This document shows positions 63,236 through 64,000 of a stretch of DNA of 64,000 nt, in pieces. The notes beneath the pieces were generated by a model. The model searched no databases. It was not told the origin of the DNA and saw nothing but the letters and a program-made list of their open reading frames with translations. Numbering within the stretch: the first letter of the stretch is position 1; every line of letters begins with the position of its first letter. The stretch comes from Trichobilharzia regenti (Eukaryota > Platyhelminthes > Trematoda > Strigeidida > Schistosomatidae), in NCBI GenBank assembly GCA_944472135.2, contig OX235263.1, forward strand, positions 33,657,379-33,721,378, given 5' to 3'. The position numbers and the translations under genes were made by a program.

Positions 63236-63650
63236 TTCTTAGTTACTGTTTGTCTTTTAATTTCATCAGATTTTTCTACTCCAGTCCCACCCCATTTTAC
63301 TCTTAACTTTCACAATAGACCTAATTTTCTATCCTCTGACTTCCATTGACTATAATCACATCATCGTTACTTCATTCCAACGCTTAAGCGCAAAATTTTG
63401 ATTTTCCAGTCTTATGAGAAGTAATAATCACTGTGTACAATTATTTCTGATAACGCAACTATCACTGATTTCTTCACTCTAAGGACAGATCATGTGATGC
63501 TTCGCTTTTATAATATATATTTATATTCTGACAGTCTGAGATAAGTGTATACTCCAGTTGGTTTTGTTTCACTGTGACTTGCTTTCAACAAAACCAGCTG
63601 GAGGACTGATTCAAGGTGATGGAAAAAAAAACATACTAAAATTATCTTAC
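63236..63650. other. No recognised feature
   Basis: AT-rich; an inverted CCAGTTGGTTTTGTT/AACAAAACCAGCTGG pair at 63553-63605 forms a short hairpin. Confidence 0.4.
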
Positions 63651-63654
63651 AACT

Positions 63655-63715
63655 AGTTTAGCTAAACTCCATTATAGATAAGATGTTATTTTGACAAATC
63701 ACACAGTGTTATACA
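63655..63715 (-). repeat. PLE-A terminal scrap
   Basis: CTCCATTATAGATAAGATGT and TTTGACAAATCACACAGTGT, TATACAGTA match the outermost 60 bp of PLE-A at 20745-20790 and 53890-53945. Confidence 0.6.
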
Positions 63716-63754
63716 GTACCCAAGTTTTATACTTATAGTTTAATTTTCTGTAGT

Positions 63755-64000
63755 TGATTTGTGGGGATTATTTTGGCTTTTACGAGTTGATCACGGATTG
63801 ATATTATATTTTTTTCTGATGCACGTTGGTAACCGTCCACAGGACGGAATCTCCTGGAGTTGTGACCAGTGAAGTGCATCTAGTCAGGTGGATGGATGGA
63901 TGGATGCCCCAACGATAACACTAGTTGGTGGTCACGCTAAATCAAGAATTGATAGAAGTTAGAATTCATGGACAGGCCACTGAATCGGGTCCCAGTGGCT
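63755..64000. mobile_element. H1 SINE pieces in opposite orientations, running off the window
   Basis: GGCTTTTACGAGTTGATCAC at 63775 is the H1 3' end in minus orientation. From about 63910 plus-oriented H1 body and head begin (GAAGTTAGAATTCATGGACA, GGGTCCCAGTGGCT at the last base). A (GGAT)n run lies between. The B-box and hammerhead would lie beyond 64000. Confidence 0.6.

Overview
Eukaryotic, AT-rich, repeat-dominated DNA. There are no bacterial-style operons. Nearly every recognisable coding stretch is retroelement debris: Penelope-like elements (PLEs; RT with a YVDD box plus a GIY-YIG endonuclease), RTE-clade LINEs, one long CR1/Jockey-type LINE, small LTR remnants, and several tRNA-headed SINEs. 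Two SINE families carry hammerhead ribozyme (HHR) motifs very like the Sm-alpha SINE/satellite of schistosomes. That combination points to a blood fluke (Schistosomatidae, probably Schistosoma) and to an intergenic or intronic region. Family names and organism are from memory of sequence style; no search was run.

Names used here. PLE-A to PLE-G are seven PLE lineages separated by their endonuclease and 3'-end sequences. H1 and H2 are tRNA-headed SINEs with a hammerhead. SINE-R is a tRNA-headed SINE whose tail matches the RTE LINE end. SINE-C is a tRNA-headed SINE with a tail resembling a CR1-type end. Repeat X is an unclassified (perhaps LTR) repeat.

Layout. 0-6 kb: RTE fragments, Repeat X split by an H1 pair, SINE-R. 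6-10 kb: the most complete PLE (PLE-E, minus strand), then a 912-bp internally deleted LTR retrotransposon with a 4-bp target duplication. 12-14 kb: a PLE-A fold-back. 14-16 kb: stacked RTE fragments. 16-18.6 kb: PLE-D, interrupted by an H1 fold-back with a 12-bp target duplication. 19.86-20.15 kb: the only candidate host exon. 20-30 kb: PLE-A, H2, Repeat X, RTE, PLE-B. 30-31.5 kb: PLE-F fold-back. 33.6-36.3 kb: CR1-type LINE. 36.6-40 kb: PLE-B and PLE-E. 43-47 kb: PLE-F, an H2 fold-back with a 15-bp target duplication, and a large PLE-C palindrome. 49.6-50.8 kb: PLE-G palindrome. 53-55 kb: PLE-C and PLE-A. 56-64 kb: PLE-E, RTE, H1 with a canonical hammerhead, PLE-D, PLE-B.

The main observation: PLEs and HHR-SINEs repeatedly occur as head-to-head inverted pairs, with both 3' (ribozyme) ends pointing outward. 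Two such pairs lie inside clear perfect target-site duplications and a third inside an imperfect one. SINE-R and SINE-C, which look LINE-mobilised, do not show this. The shared ribozymes and shared insertion geometry suggest that the HHR-SINEs are mobilised by the PLE machinery, with both nicked target strands priming cDNA synthesis.
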